Assembly: GCF_000165425.1 (NCBI RefSeq)
Contig: NW_001799020.1
Location: 155,609 to 219,608, forward strand
Direction of reading: 5' to 3'
From: Paramecium tetraurelia
Taxonomy: Eukaryota; Ciliophora; Oligohymenophorea; Peniculida; Parameciidae
DNA length: 64,000 bases
Position numbers and translations under genes: made by a program. The first letter of the stretch is position 1, and each line of letters starts with the position of its first letter. Positions 13,222-25,422 of the stretch are shown here, one piece after another. Below the pieces are notes generated by a model that saw nothing but the letters and a program-made list of their open reading frames with translations, made no database searches and had not been told where the DNA came from.

Positions 13222-13715
13222 TCACTCATGCTTGTAGAATACCTTGGGCTTCTCGATCGAATTGCTTTTACAATTAATAATTTCATACATTCCGTGATGC
13301 CATAATGAAGGTTCGAAATTGTTATCGTCATCAATGAAGAAGAATTTCTTATCCAACTCAGGCACATCAAACTTATTTTCCCAAATTGGGGCACCGTCCA
13401 ATAATTTGCCAATCTCTGATTATGTGCTTCTTTGATAAAAAGACCCTGCTGCAATTCTTTAATTAGTCACTCTCCATACCTTGTTCCAAAGAACGTAGCT
13501 CCCACTGCTGCAGCCTTGAAATAAATAGCCAATTTCTTGGCAGCAGGAATCCTGTTAACTGCTTCCAAACTCAAATAGGTGGAGATCAAAGTTGCCTTGT
13601 TTTGGAAACTGTCCACTCCATTTACAATATCCAACACCTTCTGATGAGTCTAAGTTGGCACCAATGAAGTATGAGTCCACCAAGTCTTGTTCTAAGAGTT
13701 AAGACTAATATACAT
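13222..13715 (-). CDS. Conserved-looking protein of unknown function
   Basis: 156 residues with one 23-nt intron (13457-13479). The sequence is globular rather than repetitive, with segments such as NGVDSFQNKATLISTYLSLE, an Ala-rich stretch, and an acidic aromatic part (KKFFFIDDDNNFEPSLWHHG). No signal peptide or membrane helix. I do not recognise the family. It is read in the same direction as S13, 54 bp upstream of the S13 ATG. Confidence 0.65.
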
Positions 13716-14519
13716 TTTATTTAATATTAATATTGTATTGTAAAAGTACTAGTGTAAATTCTTTGATAAAGTGTTAATCTTTTAGAATGAATCCTAGATA
13801 CAAAATTATCTTCATTTAGAGATTAAGTCCTTTAATGAAATGATACTAAATATGATAGATTAAGAATGCCAATTTTAAGTCGTTTCTGATACTGAAATAA
13901 ACTCCTATAAAACAATCTTGATGATTTAATTATTAGAATTAAACATTAGATTTCAAATATATAATGTAATAGGAATTACAATTATGTAAGGTGTTAGAAA
14001 GTGAATTAATTTTGATTTAAAAATCTAAATTATATACTATGATCTATAGTTAGACTGTAGTTAATGAAATAAAGGAAGGAAGGAATCAGATATGCAGAAA
14101 TCAAAAAGAAAACTAATCCATATTAATATATATAATAGAACTAATCAATAAGAATGAGATTGCTATGACAGCATGTTTGTTAATTGTATGTTTCTAAGAT
14201 ATTATTATTTAATGAGAAATTTTAGTCTATTTAGAGAATATTTAATATATACATAATAGAATCATTGTAATTAAGTGAGTAAAGGAAGATATATGTATTT
14301 AGATTTAATTTACTTTATAGGATATTTTAAGTACGAATTGATGAATCTCTTATTGTTTCTCGAGCTATATAGGGGAGAATTCCTTAAGAATATAGTGTTG
14401 GTCAGAGGATGATTGTGAGAGTGATTAAGAAGATAGTGATAGAGGGGATATTGATTATAGTGATAGTGATTTAATTAATATGAATAAAAACGGTATTTGT
14501 AGTAATAATAAAATAAATA
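13716..14519. other. Intergenic, AT-rich
   Basis: About 800 bp between the divergent unknown gene and the second trichocyst matrix gene. No supported coding frame. Promoters of both neighbours must lie here; no specific element recognised. Confidence 0.5.
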
Positions 14520-15792
14520 ATGAAGAGTGTAGCAGGAGTGCTAGTGATTTTACTGTTGAGCCAAGGGGTTTTGTGCAGTCCAAAGAAGATCAACACAGAT
14601 TTTTTGAATTTGCTTAGTTCTAAGACAAATGTGATGAGCTCGTAGGATGCCATACAATCAGTTTTAACACTCTTGGAGGATTTGCAGGGTGCCAATGTTG
14701 AAGCCTAAGACAAGGCGGATCTCACCTTCTAGAGATTTGAGAATGCTATCTTATCTGATATCAATGAGTTCTCAGGAATTGTGAATGTTAACTCAAAGAG
14801 TGCTGCAGCTGCCTCACAAGACCTCGAAGCTGTTGAGTAATTCTTTATCTAACTTAATCAAGTTTGAAAATTCAACAAACCACAGATTACTTGAATTGGA
14901 ATAATAAGAGATACAAGGCAAATGAACTCAAATTAGAGAATTTGGCTGAGTAACCACATATTCATTACACTCTAGGTAACGTTGTGAAGCCAATGCTTTG
15001 TTCATTGACACCTTAAGGGAGTACAAAAATGCACTTTCAGTCCTCGATTGGGTGAGAAGTGATGCTCAAAGCAAATAAACTAATTTGGTTGAAAAGAGTC
15101 ACGTTGGAGATTATGCTGAGAAATTGAGCAAGTATGCCAATCTCTTTGAGGAACAAGCAGTCTAAGACTTTGTGAAATTAGGAGATGATGAGACATCATT
15201 CTCACAATAAAGTATAATTGATGATTCATTGAATAGGACAGAGAGGAAACAGCGAATAGTTGGTGTAATTGATGACAAAGGATGTGGTGGGTGTGATTTA
15301 GTAATTGATTGACAAATTGAGAGAAACAATCAAGGGATTGGAAGAGTAGGAAATTCAATCAGCCAACGATTTCGCTGATTTCAAGACAAATCTATTGGCA
15401 GAATAGGAATCCTTGAAACAAGAGTATGATGCTAAGGCCAAGTTCTTGAATTCACTATAGAATGACAAAGAATTAGCTTCTGATATTTTAACCAAAAAGA
15501 AGGAGTTATAAGATTAAAGCATGAGAATTCTCAGTTTGACTCAAGGTATCACATGCATCTACAGGTTTTTATAGAGGAATACAATTACAAGAAGAAGTTG
15601 TATAATGCAGAGAAGGCAAAGAGACACGAGGAGAATCAATTGTTGGAGGAGTCTTTGTTGATTTACAGAGAGAAGATTGCAACTGTCAATGAGTATCTCA
15701 AGAAACGAGTAAATGAATATGTTGGTGATTCTTTGATTGAAGAACATGCCGTCACTAAATAGTAACCAGTTTCAACAAGAAAAGGATAATGA
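14520..15792 (+). CDS. Trichocyst matrix protein-like secretory protein
   Basis: 388 residues with four introns (14837-14862, 14950-14975, 15212-15236, 15546-15574). A signal peptide is clear (MKSVAGVLVILLLSQGVLCS). The mature protein is all-helical and strongly charged, with the pattern DVVGVIQQLIDKLRETI in the middle that resembles the conserved helix of trichocyst matrix proteins, and a long Glu/Lys/Tyr C-terminal coiled coil. It fits the TMP superfamily but is more diverged than the gene at 10154, so the family call is an inference from fold and composition. Confidence 0.65.
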
Positions 15793-15854
15793 AACAATAT
15801 TCAAAAAATACAAATTAATATTAACTAATCAAATATATATATATATTATAGATT

Positions 15855-17680
15855 TCATTTTTTGTCAGGTGATTATTAGAATCTTCTCTATGAGTTTTTT
15901 TGAGTTTATTGATGTTATAATTTAGAGAGTTCGGCATCATATTGATACCCATCAAATAGTGCTATTGAAATAGTGCAATACTAAATACCTTAGACAGTAT
16001 CTCTACGTAACATCACTTGATTTTCGAGTACTTACTCTTCATTCAATTGTGTCTCTTCTGATATCTAATTTTGGAAATCAAAATTGTTGTCTACAGACTA
16101 CTATTAGATAAATGAAATTACTCCTGGAGTGTAAAGAGCTGTCAACTTCTTTTTTAAGAGATCATCCCATGGAAATCCTTTGAGCCAAGGATGATGGAGA
16201 ATCTCTTCAATCCCATTGGCTCCCAATCTTCTCTCCGGTTTCCGTTAGATTAACTGTATATGATTGAATCTATACTGTATTAACAAAATCCATAGCACTC
16301 TCACTCCAATAATTAGGCATTTCTTCTCTCCTTACTTAAACTTATTTAGCCAAGATCTATTCACGAATGTCTTGTCTGGTTCTACCATTATATGGTCTAC
16401 GTCCAAGCATTAATTCATATGTAATGACACCTAATGCATAATAGTCAGCCACAATGGAGTGATCCATTCTACACATTACTTCAGGTGCCATATATCCTGG
16501 AGTGCCAGAAGTATCTCCAGCATTATTGCCCTTGTTTATGCGTGCAATTCCAAGATCAGTCAATCTCATGTAGCCATCTTCTTCCAGGACTAGATTCTCT
16601 GGCTTTAGATCTCGATGGATGATGCCGTGTTGATGTAGATATGTAAGGGAGAGTAGAATGCAGGCAACGAAGAATTCTAAACAACTTAGATGATCAATAA
16701 GTACTTGTTTAAGCTTCACTGAATTTTCTCATCTTGCCTAGATGGAAACGCAAATCACCTCCTGTTAAGAGATCGATGATAAGGTAGAGATTGTCTCTAT
16801 CTTAGAATGCATATGACATATTAACAAGGAAGGGGTGATGAAGATGTTCTAACAAGTATTTCTCATTTAGCACAGAATTTACACTACGTTTCTGAATGAT
16901 CTTAGCCTTCGCCATTTCCTTTAGAGCGTACATCTTTTTATTCTTCTTCATTTCCACCTTCCAGACTCTACCAAATCCTCCCTTACCAATCACGTAGAGA
17001 AATTTAAAATGTTAACGTCCCACTATCTCTGGGGGAAGACTCTCCACCTATTGTGCTACCAATTGAGTTTTGTCATTCAACTCTGATTTGCGACTATAAG
17101 ATGGCTTGTCTTTCTTGGGAGAATTCGGAGCTGATTCAGATATCGAGTTCAATATCTGTTCAGAACGAGATTGCGAATTGATTGAATTTGCTGAATTCGC
17201 AGAACTGTATTTGCTAGCCAATTTCAATTTAAATGACATCTATGTGCTACTCAACATACTTTTGCTCTCCACTTTTTTTGGTACTACTTTACTTTTCAAT
17301 TGATAACTATGTTCGTACACTTACGAATTGCTGACATTGCTTTTGTGATAGATAACATTGTCTGGATACAGTGGTTTCTTCGCAGATGGTTGTCTATTCA
17401 TTAATATTTGACTTTGTTTCTCCCTGTTCGGTGATTGATGGGCTGAGATTGAACTCCCAACCTTGACGTCTCTTCGTGAATCCTATTGTCTGATCATGGG
17501 ACTCTGATTCACCTTCTTGCGAGCACAGATTGCACAATGCTTGAGATTGCATTAGCATTCCCAAGTGCTTGACTGTTTTCTAAGTGGGACTTTAATTGGT
17601 TCACCCTTGAAATGAATCTTAGAATTCAATTATTGTTTAATGAGCAAGTCCCTCAGATTTTTGGCTGTAGATTGTTACAT
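15855..17680 (-). CDS. AGC-group Ser/Thr protein kinase (STK32/YANK-like)
   Basis: 582 residues with three introns (16677-16704, 16254-16275, 15962-15988). The first ~225 residues are a Ser-rich regulatory region with a small Cys cluster (CQCNLKHCAIC). The kinase domain follows: Gly loop GKGGFGRVW, VAIK-equivalent Lys in YALKEM, HRDLKPEN, then DLG where most kinases have DFG, and APE. The C-terminal extension fits AGC kinases, and LGGDLRFHL-type sequence points to the STK32/YANK branch. It is a paralogue of the gene at 25423. The GTAAGTGTACGAACATAG segment near residue 120 might be an 18-nt intron. Confidence 0.85.
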
Positions 17681-17836
17681 ATATTTATTTCGTTAATTAT
17701 TTTTTTTTCATCAAACTACTATTTATTATTGCCATTCTCAAATTGTCTCTTTCGCTTCGATATCCTCTCCTCGATACACATCCTTATATGCAAAATTAAT
17801 CATTCTCAAATCAATATTATAACTAATTTTTATTTA
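17681..17836. promoter_or_regulatory. Short divergent promoter region
   Basis: 156 bp separate the ATG of the minus-strand AGC kinase and the ATG of the plus-strand RSL1D1-like gene. Both promoters must sit in or near it. It is T-rich on the plus strand; no defined motif can be named. Confidence 0.4.
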
Positions 17837-18697
17837 ATGGGCTTGCGAAAATCCAAGGTCATCAAGAAGATCAAAATGGATATGCAATAAAAAGCACTCA
17901 GCAAGGCTCCAACCACTCAGCAAAAGGTGACCATCAAGAAAGCAGAGAAAAGATCAGATGCACTCAAAAGCACCAATTCTCAATTTAGAAAACATCAATA
18001 CATTACAGAAAAGAAGGTCCAATTGGATTAATCTAAAATATAATCCGTTATCGATTCACTAAACAAGTACTACCACACTAATAATGATGGCGATCGCAAA
18101 ATTTATTTAATTGCTGAATTGCAATAAATACCAGAATTAAGTGAAGCACCCATAATTTAAATGTAACCATTTTTTCTATTCAGTCCTCTTAAAGAAGCCA
18201 TACACTTCAAAGTAGCATTCGTAGTTCATGGTAATATACTAGAAGATTTCTAAAAAAAATACCCACAGTATAATGTTATGAGTTAAAATGCTTTCATAGC
18301 TGGCAAATCGTTTCCCAACCTTGATTTGATCCTCATTGACTACACACTCTATAATAAGATCATTGAAAAGAAACCCAGCAAGTAATTTATCTATTTAGTT
18401 CTTAGGAAAATATACCCTTTTCATCCATCCAAAGTGCCTTTTGATTACAAGAAACATTACAATATTGGCGAATATTAGGAATACATTAATCATTTAATTG
18501 GAAGTACTTTCAGCGTAATGAAAAACCAAGTTAAACAAATAATTCCAATAGGAAAAGTAGGTCAGAGTGGGACAATCGATAATGTATTGAAGGGAGCAAT
18601 TGATTTTATTGCCAAATTACTTACTCAGAGTAAGGGGAACAACGTAGAACACTTATATTTGAAAACTAGCAAATCGATTGAGTTATTAATATATTGA
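17837..18697 (+). CDS. Ribosomal L1 domain protein, RSL1D1/Utp30-like
   Basis: An uninterrupted frame of 286 residues. The N terminus is very basic (GLRKSKVIKKIKMDMQQ). The body has the L1-like fold pattern. The C-terminal part (IGKVGQSGTIDNVLKGAIDF followed by HLYLKTSKSIELLIY) matches the eukaryotic RSL1D1/Utp30/Cic1 family that acts in nucleolar ribosome assembly. Family assignment is from motif memory, without a search. No intron is required. Confidence 0.7.
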
Positions 18698-18783
18698 ATG
18701 TTTAAATAATGAGTATAAATGATGAGTGTGAATAAAACGAGTATTGGGTGTTAATTTGTACATGTAATAATGTTGATCATGAC

Positions 18784-18994
18784 TCAATTGATATTTAGCT
18801 TAGTTCTTCTCCAGTGTCTTCTCTTTGAATTATATCTAAACATTGCAATTTCAATTACCTGATTGTATTGTCAGTTCTATATCTGAACCAATTTGGTAAT
18901 GGTCTGTTTTATTTATTGGCTTTAATTAATCTTTTCTTCATTCTCAAGGATTTGTGAGCTCCCTATTAAACAATAAGTGTGAAGCTATTACCAT
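18784..18994 (-). CDS. RPL39: 60S ribosomal protein L39 (eL39)
   Basis: 52 residues from three exons. The first exon is just the ATG: a 29-nt intron (18963-18991) starts directly after it. The second intron is 18836-18858 (23 nt). The product begins MGAHKSLRMKKRL, contains KQNRPLPNWFRYRTDNTIRY and ends SKRRHWRRTKLNIN, an unmistakable L39. It lines the peptide exit tunnel of the large ribosomal subunit. Too short and too interrupted to appear in a simple ORF search. Confidence 0.95.
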
Positions 18995-19036
18995 TTTTAA
19001 ATCTTTTTTAATTTATTTAATATATGAATCAAATAA

Positions 19037-19699
19037 TCAATTATACTCAGTCAGCAACGATACCAAATGTTCTTCCGATTGATGAGCACCCGACTGCTTC
19101 ACAAAGTCAAACAACCAATTCTCAGGGTATTGGGTGAACATCTAGGATAGCTTTTTGGCCTTCTACGTGATGATAATCGTCTCTTAATCCTTTGCGTTCA
19201 AAAGATTGTAGTGATTCAATCGTTCATCGATGATTTAAACTATAGCTTACTTTAATTTCTCATCCTTCTTGTAATCGATTACTTGTTTTTAAGGCACTTT
19301 GCTGTTTTGCTCTAACACCTACTTATTGTTATTGGGCTGATCTTGGTAATTGGATTTGTCCAAAATAATTTAACTCTGATTTAGTAAATCCATGGAATTT
19401 CGAAGTTGGGTTTCATCATTTAAATTCTCCACAACAAGCAATTTGATAGTCGGCCATTTCATCTATTTATACATTTTCTTCAGGAACGTTAGAGCCAAAT
19501 CGCAATTGATTTCCTCAATTCCATCAGGTTCACCTAGGAGATATGTTAATTTTCTACTTGGATTGATAATGGTGAATAAATGAACCTCCTTGATTTGAGG
19601 GTAAAGGGTCTTGATAGTCTCTACGATTTCCTAAAAGGTCGTCACCTTTGGGGGCAACTTATGGACTTTTCTCTGATACACGATTTTTATATTAGACAT
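19037..19699 (-). CDS. Unknown protein, possible PB1-like N terminus
   Basis: 220 residues, no intron. The N terminus (MSNIKIVYQRKVHKLPP, then FQEIVETIKTLYP) has the length and beta-beta-helix pattern of a ubiquitin-like PB1 fold, but no diagnostic acidic cluster is obvious, so this is only a possibility. The C-terminal half is charged helix with a tail FDFVKQSGAHQSEEHL. It shares the ~40-bp upstream stop/start spacing typical of this region. Function unknown. Confidence 0.6.
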
Positions 19700-19849
19700 T
19701 TTCTTTTATTATTATTTTATATCTAATTTTCATTAATATATACTCCTTTACTAATAAGAGATACAATGCATTTTTAATTGCATTTTGCATTCTCCATTCC
19801 TACAAATAGAAGATCACTTAGATATTTAAAACATAATTATAAATTATTA

Positions 19850-20532
19850 ATGAAATAAGTGCCATCAGCAAGTGAGTATTCTATATTACGAAAAGTTCAA
19901 AACCTCCACACTCACACTCAACCCAAAGAATCCAATTTAACATTGGGACGCACTACTAGTTATGAGTCTGGTCAATTCTGCAAGAGTTTCGACATTATGG
20001 CATTTCGAAGAGCCTCCACTAAAGAAGATATTAACAATGCTCTACAAGGAAAGAACTAAGGGAGTCCCATAGAAACACATGCGATCAGTAACCTCAATTC
20101 AATTAAGTAATCCGAATTGCCAATTACATTAGTCCTTCGTCCCACATTGAGATGGATCAATTGCAGACCAAAGTGTGGAAATCCCTGCAAAAACAGTCCT
20201 TGGTATTTGATTGTAATATTATCAAGTAAAAGGCATATTTGATCGACATAATTGTGTTATTGCAAAACCAAAATGAATACGAATTTAAATTTGACATAAG
20301 CCAGCTTTCGTGTTTTCTCATGGTTAAAGACTTATCTAACATAATTTCATAAGCCTACTGGGATAGAGTGAACAAATCTCATTTGAAATTTGCTCTTCCT
20401 TATTTATCTATCTTAGTGGGCAAAGTGAAAACCCAGAAACTCGATGGCAACATGAGGCTCTTTGAACTAGTACACATATTGCTGAACGGTCAAAAGACTC
20501 TTATTTTATCAGAATCAACTCAACAAATTTGA
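19850..20532 (+). CDS. Unknown protein
   Basis: 220 residues with a single 20-nt intron (20132-20151), about the shortest size Paramecium uses. The N-terminal ~95 residues are Ser/Thr/Asn-rich and probably disordered. The C-terminal ~125 residues form a compact helical, hydrophobic domain (AYLIDIIVLLQNQNEYEF, LPYLSILVGKVKTQKL). I do not recognise a family. Reading without the intron hits TGA shortly after, which supports the intron. Confidence 0.65.
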
Positions 20533-20747
20533 TTCTTAGAAATAGATTTTGTACTTGATTATTATCTATAATTATTGATTATGAGATTTTTGTTATGCAA
20601 TATTTAAATTATTAAAAATCACACTATGTAATAATCTATTCACTAATAAAAAATAGTCGAATTTACGAATCAAGGTACAACTTCATTTGCACATTAGGTG
20701 AATATGTTTAATTGGAAGATTATATACGAGTAAATCAAACAGTGCAG

Positions 20748-22763
20748 ATGAATTTTTCATAAGCCTTAGTCGAATGCATCCAATATACAAGGGATAGCGA
20801 AGAACACTTGCAATGCATTCAATAAATTCTGAAGTAACTCTTTTCCAAAAATATCAAGATAATAAATTGATTTCAATTATAAGGATAACCAAGGAAACAC
20901 TGCCTTGATCTAAGCAGCGAAAAGCGGCAAAATCAGTATATTGAATGAAATCATTAAATACAAAGAAAGGTTTGAGAAAAGACAATTTAAGCTCGCACTT
21001 GATATTGCAATACAATCAGAACAAGATAATTGGGATATCGTTGAGACTTTGCTTCAATTAACTTCACTAGAAAAGCCTCAACATTTGATTAAATCTATGC
21101 GCAAAGGCAATTTTAAAACTGCACAAAAGATTATTGAATAATATGGTGCTTCTGGATAAGATGAAAATGGAGACACAGCCTTACATGTGGCTTCTCGATT
21201 GGGCAATCTATAAATTATTAAAAGCATCTGTCAAAAGGAAAATCTCTATAAAAAAAAAAATTAATAACATCAAACTCCATTAGATGTGGCTTGCAATCAA
21301 GAAACCAGAAATCAACTAATAGAAGAAGAAATCCAATTCCAAAAATCACCAAATAGAAAAAGAAGATAAGATGATCTCAATGAAAATAATTAGATTTCTT
21401 AGAAACCTTAAAAATATGAGGATTTTAATGAAATATTTTAGAACCCCCCCAAGGTATTACATGATCAAGCAATCCAAACTGAAAACAAAGAAAAGAAAGA
21501 CTCTGAATCATAAATTCCAGAGCATAATTACATCAATCAACCATTCTATGATTAATTAATCTCTGAAGCCCTAGTTACTCTACCTCAACATAGAATTAGT
21601 CTAGATGACATTGTGAAGTAATTTCTCAATAATATCAAGGTAATTGTCCTTTGAAATCAATACATTCTCTTAAGAGTTGAATAAATTGTTGGAGGAACAA
21701 AGACCCATTATTGACAAGATAGTTTAGATGGTTGATGAAGTATGATTCAGTTCTTATGCAATTATTAGACTGTTCAATCTGTATGTTCTAAGTCTCGCGC
21801 CTTTCTATACGGTTCTTGCTAAACTGGTCTAAATTTACTCGATTCTGATATTGATATTGTGATCGAAACAAACGAGTAAGAAAGGATCTCGTTATATAAG
21901 ATTGCTGAATAATTTAAAGTATTATGGTATATAGTTTTAGACACAAGGCTTTATTAAGGAGGTGAAGGTTATTGATAATGCGAGGAAACCTGTTTTGAAA
22001 ATGCAATGTTCACAAGAATTTCAAAATAAACTTATCGATATTACCATTAGTAAGAATGATCACTCTGGGAGAAAGACTGCTAATTCGATGATTGAATTCC
22101 AGAAGGAATTTAAATAGTTTAAAAGTCTTGCTTTAATCTTGAAATTTTACTTTAAATCTATTAATCTTTTAAATGCTTATCAAGTATCTCAATCATTTGT
22201 AACAAGGGTGGTTTGAATAGCTATTGCATTCTGACTATGATCTTAGCCTTACTATAAATTAAACGTGTACGAGATCTTGAAAACGAAGAGATTGGTAAGA
22301 CCTTTATGGACTTTTTCGATCTATATAGTTAAGATATCGATTACTTTAATAAAATTATAAATATTGTTCCGTCCCAATCAGAGAATATGTAAGTTGATGA
22401 ACCTAATATTTACTAATAACAATTTCCTTAGTTGTAAAGATTCATCTAATTTTAGTGATCAAGGATAGTAAGAATTAGTTATATTGGATTTACATAATAA
22501 AGGCAATAACATTGCAAGCAGCACCTTCAAAGTCAAGCACATCAAAGTAAGTATTCCTATTCACATCTAAGAATGCCTTGACACTCGCTTATAGTACTAT
22601 ACTGAATTCTCAAAAATGCGAAGAACCATGCTTTTTCTCCAGATACAATAAACCTGTTTGTTGTATACTCAAATAAATCATCTAACAATCAAAGAACCAT
22701 CACTTGACTGGTGCATATAAATCAAAATAGCCATTTTATTTCTTTAATTTTAATACTTATTGA
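20748..22763 (+). CDS. Ankyrin-repeat / TRF4-type noncanonical poly(A) polymerase fusion
   Basis: 610 residues from eight exons (introns 20834-20858, 21640-21676, 21740-21768, 21919-21940, 22184-22206, 22434-22455, 22547-22571). Residues ~30-200 hold ankyrin repeats (DNQGNTALIQAAKSGK; DENGDTALHVASRLGN; TPLDVACNQE). Around residue 325 the nucleotidyltransferase motif appears: GSCQTGLNLLDSDIDIV with the catalytic Asp pair. The PAP-associated signature GGLNSYCILTMILALLQ is near 442, and NKGNNIASSTF near the end fits TENT4/TRF4 enzymes, which add A tails to nuclear RNAs. No stop separates the two parts. The second intron (37 nt) is the least certain. Confidence 0.82.
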
Positions 22764-22903
22764 CACATGTAATATCATTTTCTAATTATATTCCAACTAA
22801 TTATCTATAAATATTGTTTAAACACTAAAATAAAACTCATATGTTAACATCTTAATTGATTAGACAGCATACAAATATAAAATTACATATTTATAAACAA
22901 ATA

Positions 22904-23813
22904 TCATTTCATCTTATCTAATTAGTTTAAATACTTTAGATGTTCTCTTTCAAGTCTAGCAATTTCATCATCAAAAGGATCCTAGTTCATATTACTTACG
23001 GGTTTATTCGACATGACCTTCATAGGAGCATCCTCCTTTTTTTTGGCCACAGGTTTTGGTATATTTCTGGCAAATTCCATAGCCTTTTGTCTCGATATGT
23101 TTGTAATAATACCTTGCATTAATTTCAGGTTGCTTAGTCTCTTTGCTCTTGATAGTTATTATATTGGTTGAATTAAACTGTCTGACTTATTCTGCAAATT
23201 CTTGTCTTTTTTGTACTTTTTCTTTTTCTTTTGCCCATTCATCCCCACTAATATTAGGCCCTAAACCTCCTAATTTGGCATTCGCAGTCTTTTTCATTAT
23301 CTCGTAATCCTTGATGGTGTATGGTTTGTACCGTTACGAATCACCTACTTGTTGTTATTATTATTTTGCGGATTGGGATCTTTGTTCCATTTTCTTTTGA
23401 GGTTCAGTGACCGTTTGCCTTACTTGATAGTCGTAAGTGGGTTGAAAATATTGCTATTGACTCAAGTATTATAGAGAATCTTGGATCTACTACTCTGGTA
23501 TGTATGGGTTGTGTTAATATAAGGGTTAATGGTATTGTTGTTGGTTGTATTGAATTTGAGTAAGTACAGGTTGAACATTAACTTACTATTGCAAAGGTTA
23601 TTGAATCTGGGGAATTCTATTTTGATCTGAGATAAGTGACATATGATACATTCGAAGTCTTTCTTGATTGGCTGTTAACAAGAATTGAGAACAGACTCTA
23701 GGCCATTCCTACCCATGACTGTTGTTTTGCCCTTGAACCTTTCCTAGAAAGTTGACATTATAAATAATTATATGTATAATAATAACCCTTCTAAATGCAC
23801 AATCCATTTGCAT
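22904..23813 (-). CDS. Gln-rich charged protein of unknown function
   Basis: About 295 residues with one clear 22-nt intron (23091-23112); an 18-nt segment at 22982-22999 may be another. The N-terminal half is Gln/Tyr-rich low complexity. The C-terminal half has a charged helix with a conserved-looking motif LGGLGPNISGDEWAKEKEKV and ends with DDEIARLEREHLKYLNQL. I do not recognise the family. The start is uncertain (ATG at 23813, 23807 or internal 23648), and the first 40 codons include an AT-rich stretch that might hide an intron. Confidence 0.55.
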
Positions 23814-24107
23814 GAATTCTTTGAATAGCTCAGTCAGTCAGGCTGTTTTAATTCATAATGGTATTTGAGTTCTCTCAAATAATCTTTAACACCATACTTT
23901 TGGCTTTTTGTTCAATTTATGGAAGTGAACACTGAAGTGGATAAAGCTATTCCTAGTATTTTATTATTCATTTAAGATGGTTACGAAGATTTTTGAATTT
24001 GTTTGCAATTCAAAATTATTAATAGAATAATTTTATTACATATATTTATAAGTTTTCAGCAATGGAAGACTTAATAATTATTTTTGTAAGTGTATATTTC
24101 ATTGATC

Positions 24108-24962
24108 ATGCCCAGGAATAAGAAGAAATGTGGGAGGCCATCCAAATCTGAGAACTCTGAGGAGATAGAATATTAGGATGAGGGATACATTGCTACCAAT
24201 TAATTTGCCTTGGAACTTCTATAATTGATCACAGAAATGGCTAATTATAAATTACTAACAATAACAGGGCCAGCTCCAGGTAAAAAGGATGAGGAGAAGA
24301 AAAAATATAAGAAAAAGTGTCTAAAGAGTAGAAAGGAGATTGAAAAAGAATAAAAATGGTTAAGAAGTAAGTTAAATATCAAGGAGGACTAGGTGTTCTT
24401 CTTGAGGAATCAAGATGATAATCCCAGGAAATATCGATTAGTAGATGGCAAGTTGGTGGAGTGTGGAGGTGAATCATCTAATAATATATTTTAATTCCAA
24501 AATGAGAATTATGAAGTCAACGATTTTATGAGGAACATCCTAAGAGTTTGTAATGAGTTAAATACGGAGAATTAAAAGTTTATAAAACAACTAGTGATGA
24601 TATTCTTTCGATCTAACAAATCAATCAATGAGTTTTAAGAACAATTTTTTTTATCTTTTAATTCATAATCTGAGTAAGAATATAAAGAACTAAGATAATG
24701 GGATGAATTATTTGAAATCTCATTCGACGAAAAGTTATCATTGATGTAAAGTGAGATTGATTAATTCAAAGAGAAATATTCTCTGAATTTGAATCTTGAG
24801 CAAAGTCAATTGAAAGTTGAATAAAAAAGAATGGATGTCTTAAAAAACCAACAGTTGAACCTTGAGGTATTTAAAAGTATAGAAGGACCCAATCGACCCT
24901 TAAAACTATTCACAAGGAGGATACATAGTTTATTCTATAAACATTTTGATGTAGAAGAATGA
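24108..24962 (+). CDS. Charged coiled-coil protein with an AT-hook-like start
   Basis: 284 residues, no intron. The N terminus MPRNKKKCGRPSKSENS has the Gly-Arg-Pro core flanked by basic residues seen in AT-hook DNA-binding peptides, which suggests a nuclear role, but a single core is weak evidence. The rest is Lys/Glu/Gln-rich helix with a poorly ordered Asn/Gln segment. No catalytic motif. Function unknown. Confidence 0.6.
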
Positions 24963-25422
24963 TATAAGTTTAATTTTATCACTATTAATTTATCTCTTCT
25001 TTTAATGTTTATATTCTTATCTTATAATTAAATTTATGTCTCGGAACAACCAGAAAGAATACAGACTTCTTTGATGTGTTGAATTTATTCAATTAAATTA
25101 GGTCAAATAATTCAAATACATTATGTATTCTATTTAAATAATGTTTTGTGATTGGAATAGGTTATATTAATATCTTTAAAATAACAAATCAAGGGGTCAA
25201 ATAGAATTAAATAAAGCTAATATTTAAGATTACTGAATAATGAATATTTGCACTTGAATTATTTTTCATCCTCTGTATTTTAGAATAGAAGGGTTATTTT
25301 TTAGATTAAATGCGGTTATGATCACATCAACTGGTTTAAGTTTATAACCGTATAAGGTTGAATTTTGGATCATGTGAAGTTAGTACAGTCGATAATTAAA
25401 AGCTGTTTATTAATTTAATATA
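24963..25422. other. Intergenic, AT-rich
   Basis: 460 bp between two plus-strand genes; no supported coding frame on either strand. It should include the promoter of the AGC kinase that starts at 25423. Confidence 0.45.

Noticed and set aside
17612..17890. Plus-strand 92-residue frame
   Set aside because: It spans the antisense N terminus of the AGC kinase, the promoter and an out-of-frame start of the RSL1D1-like gene.
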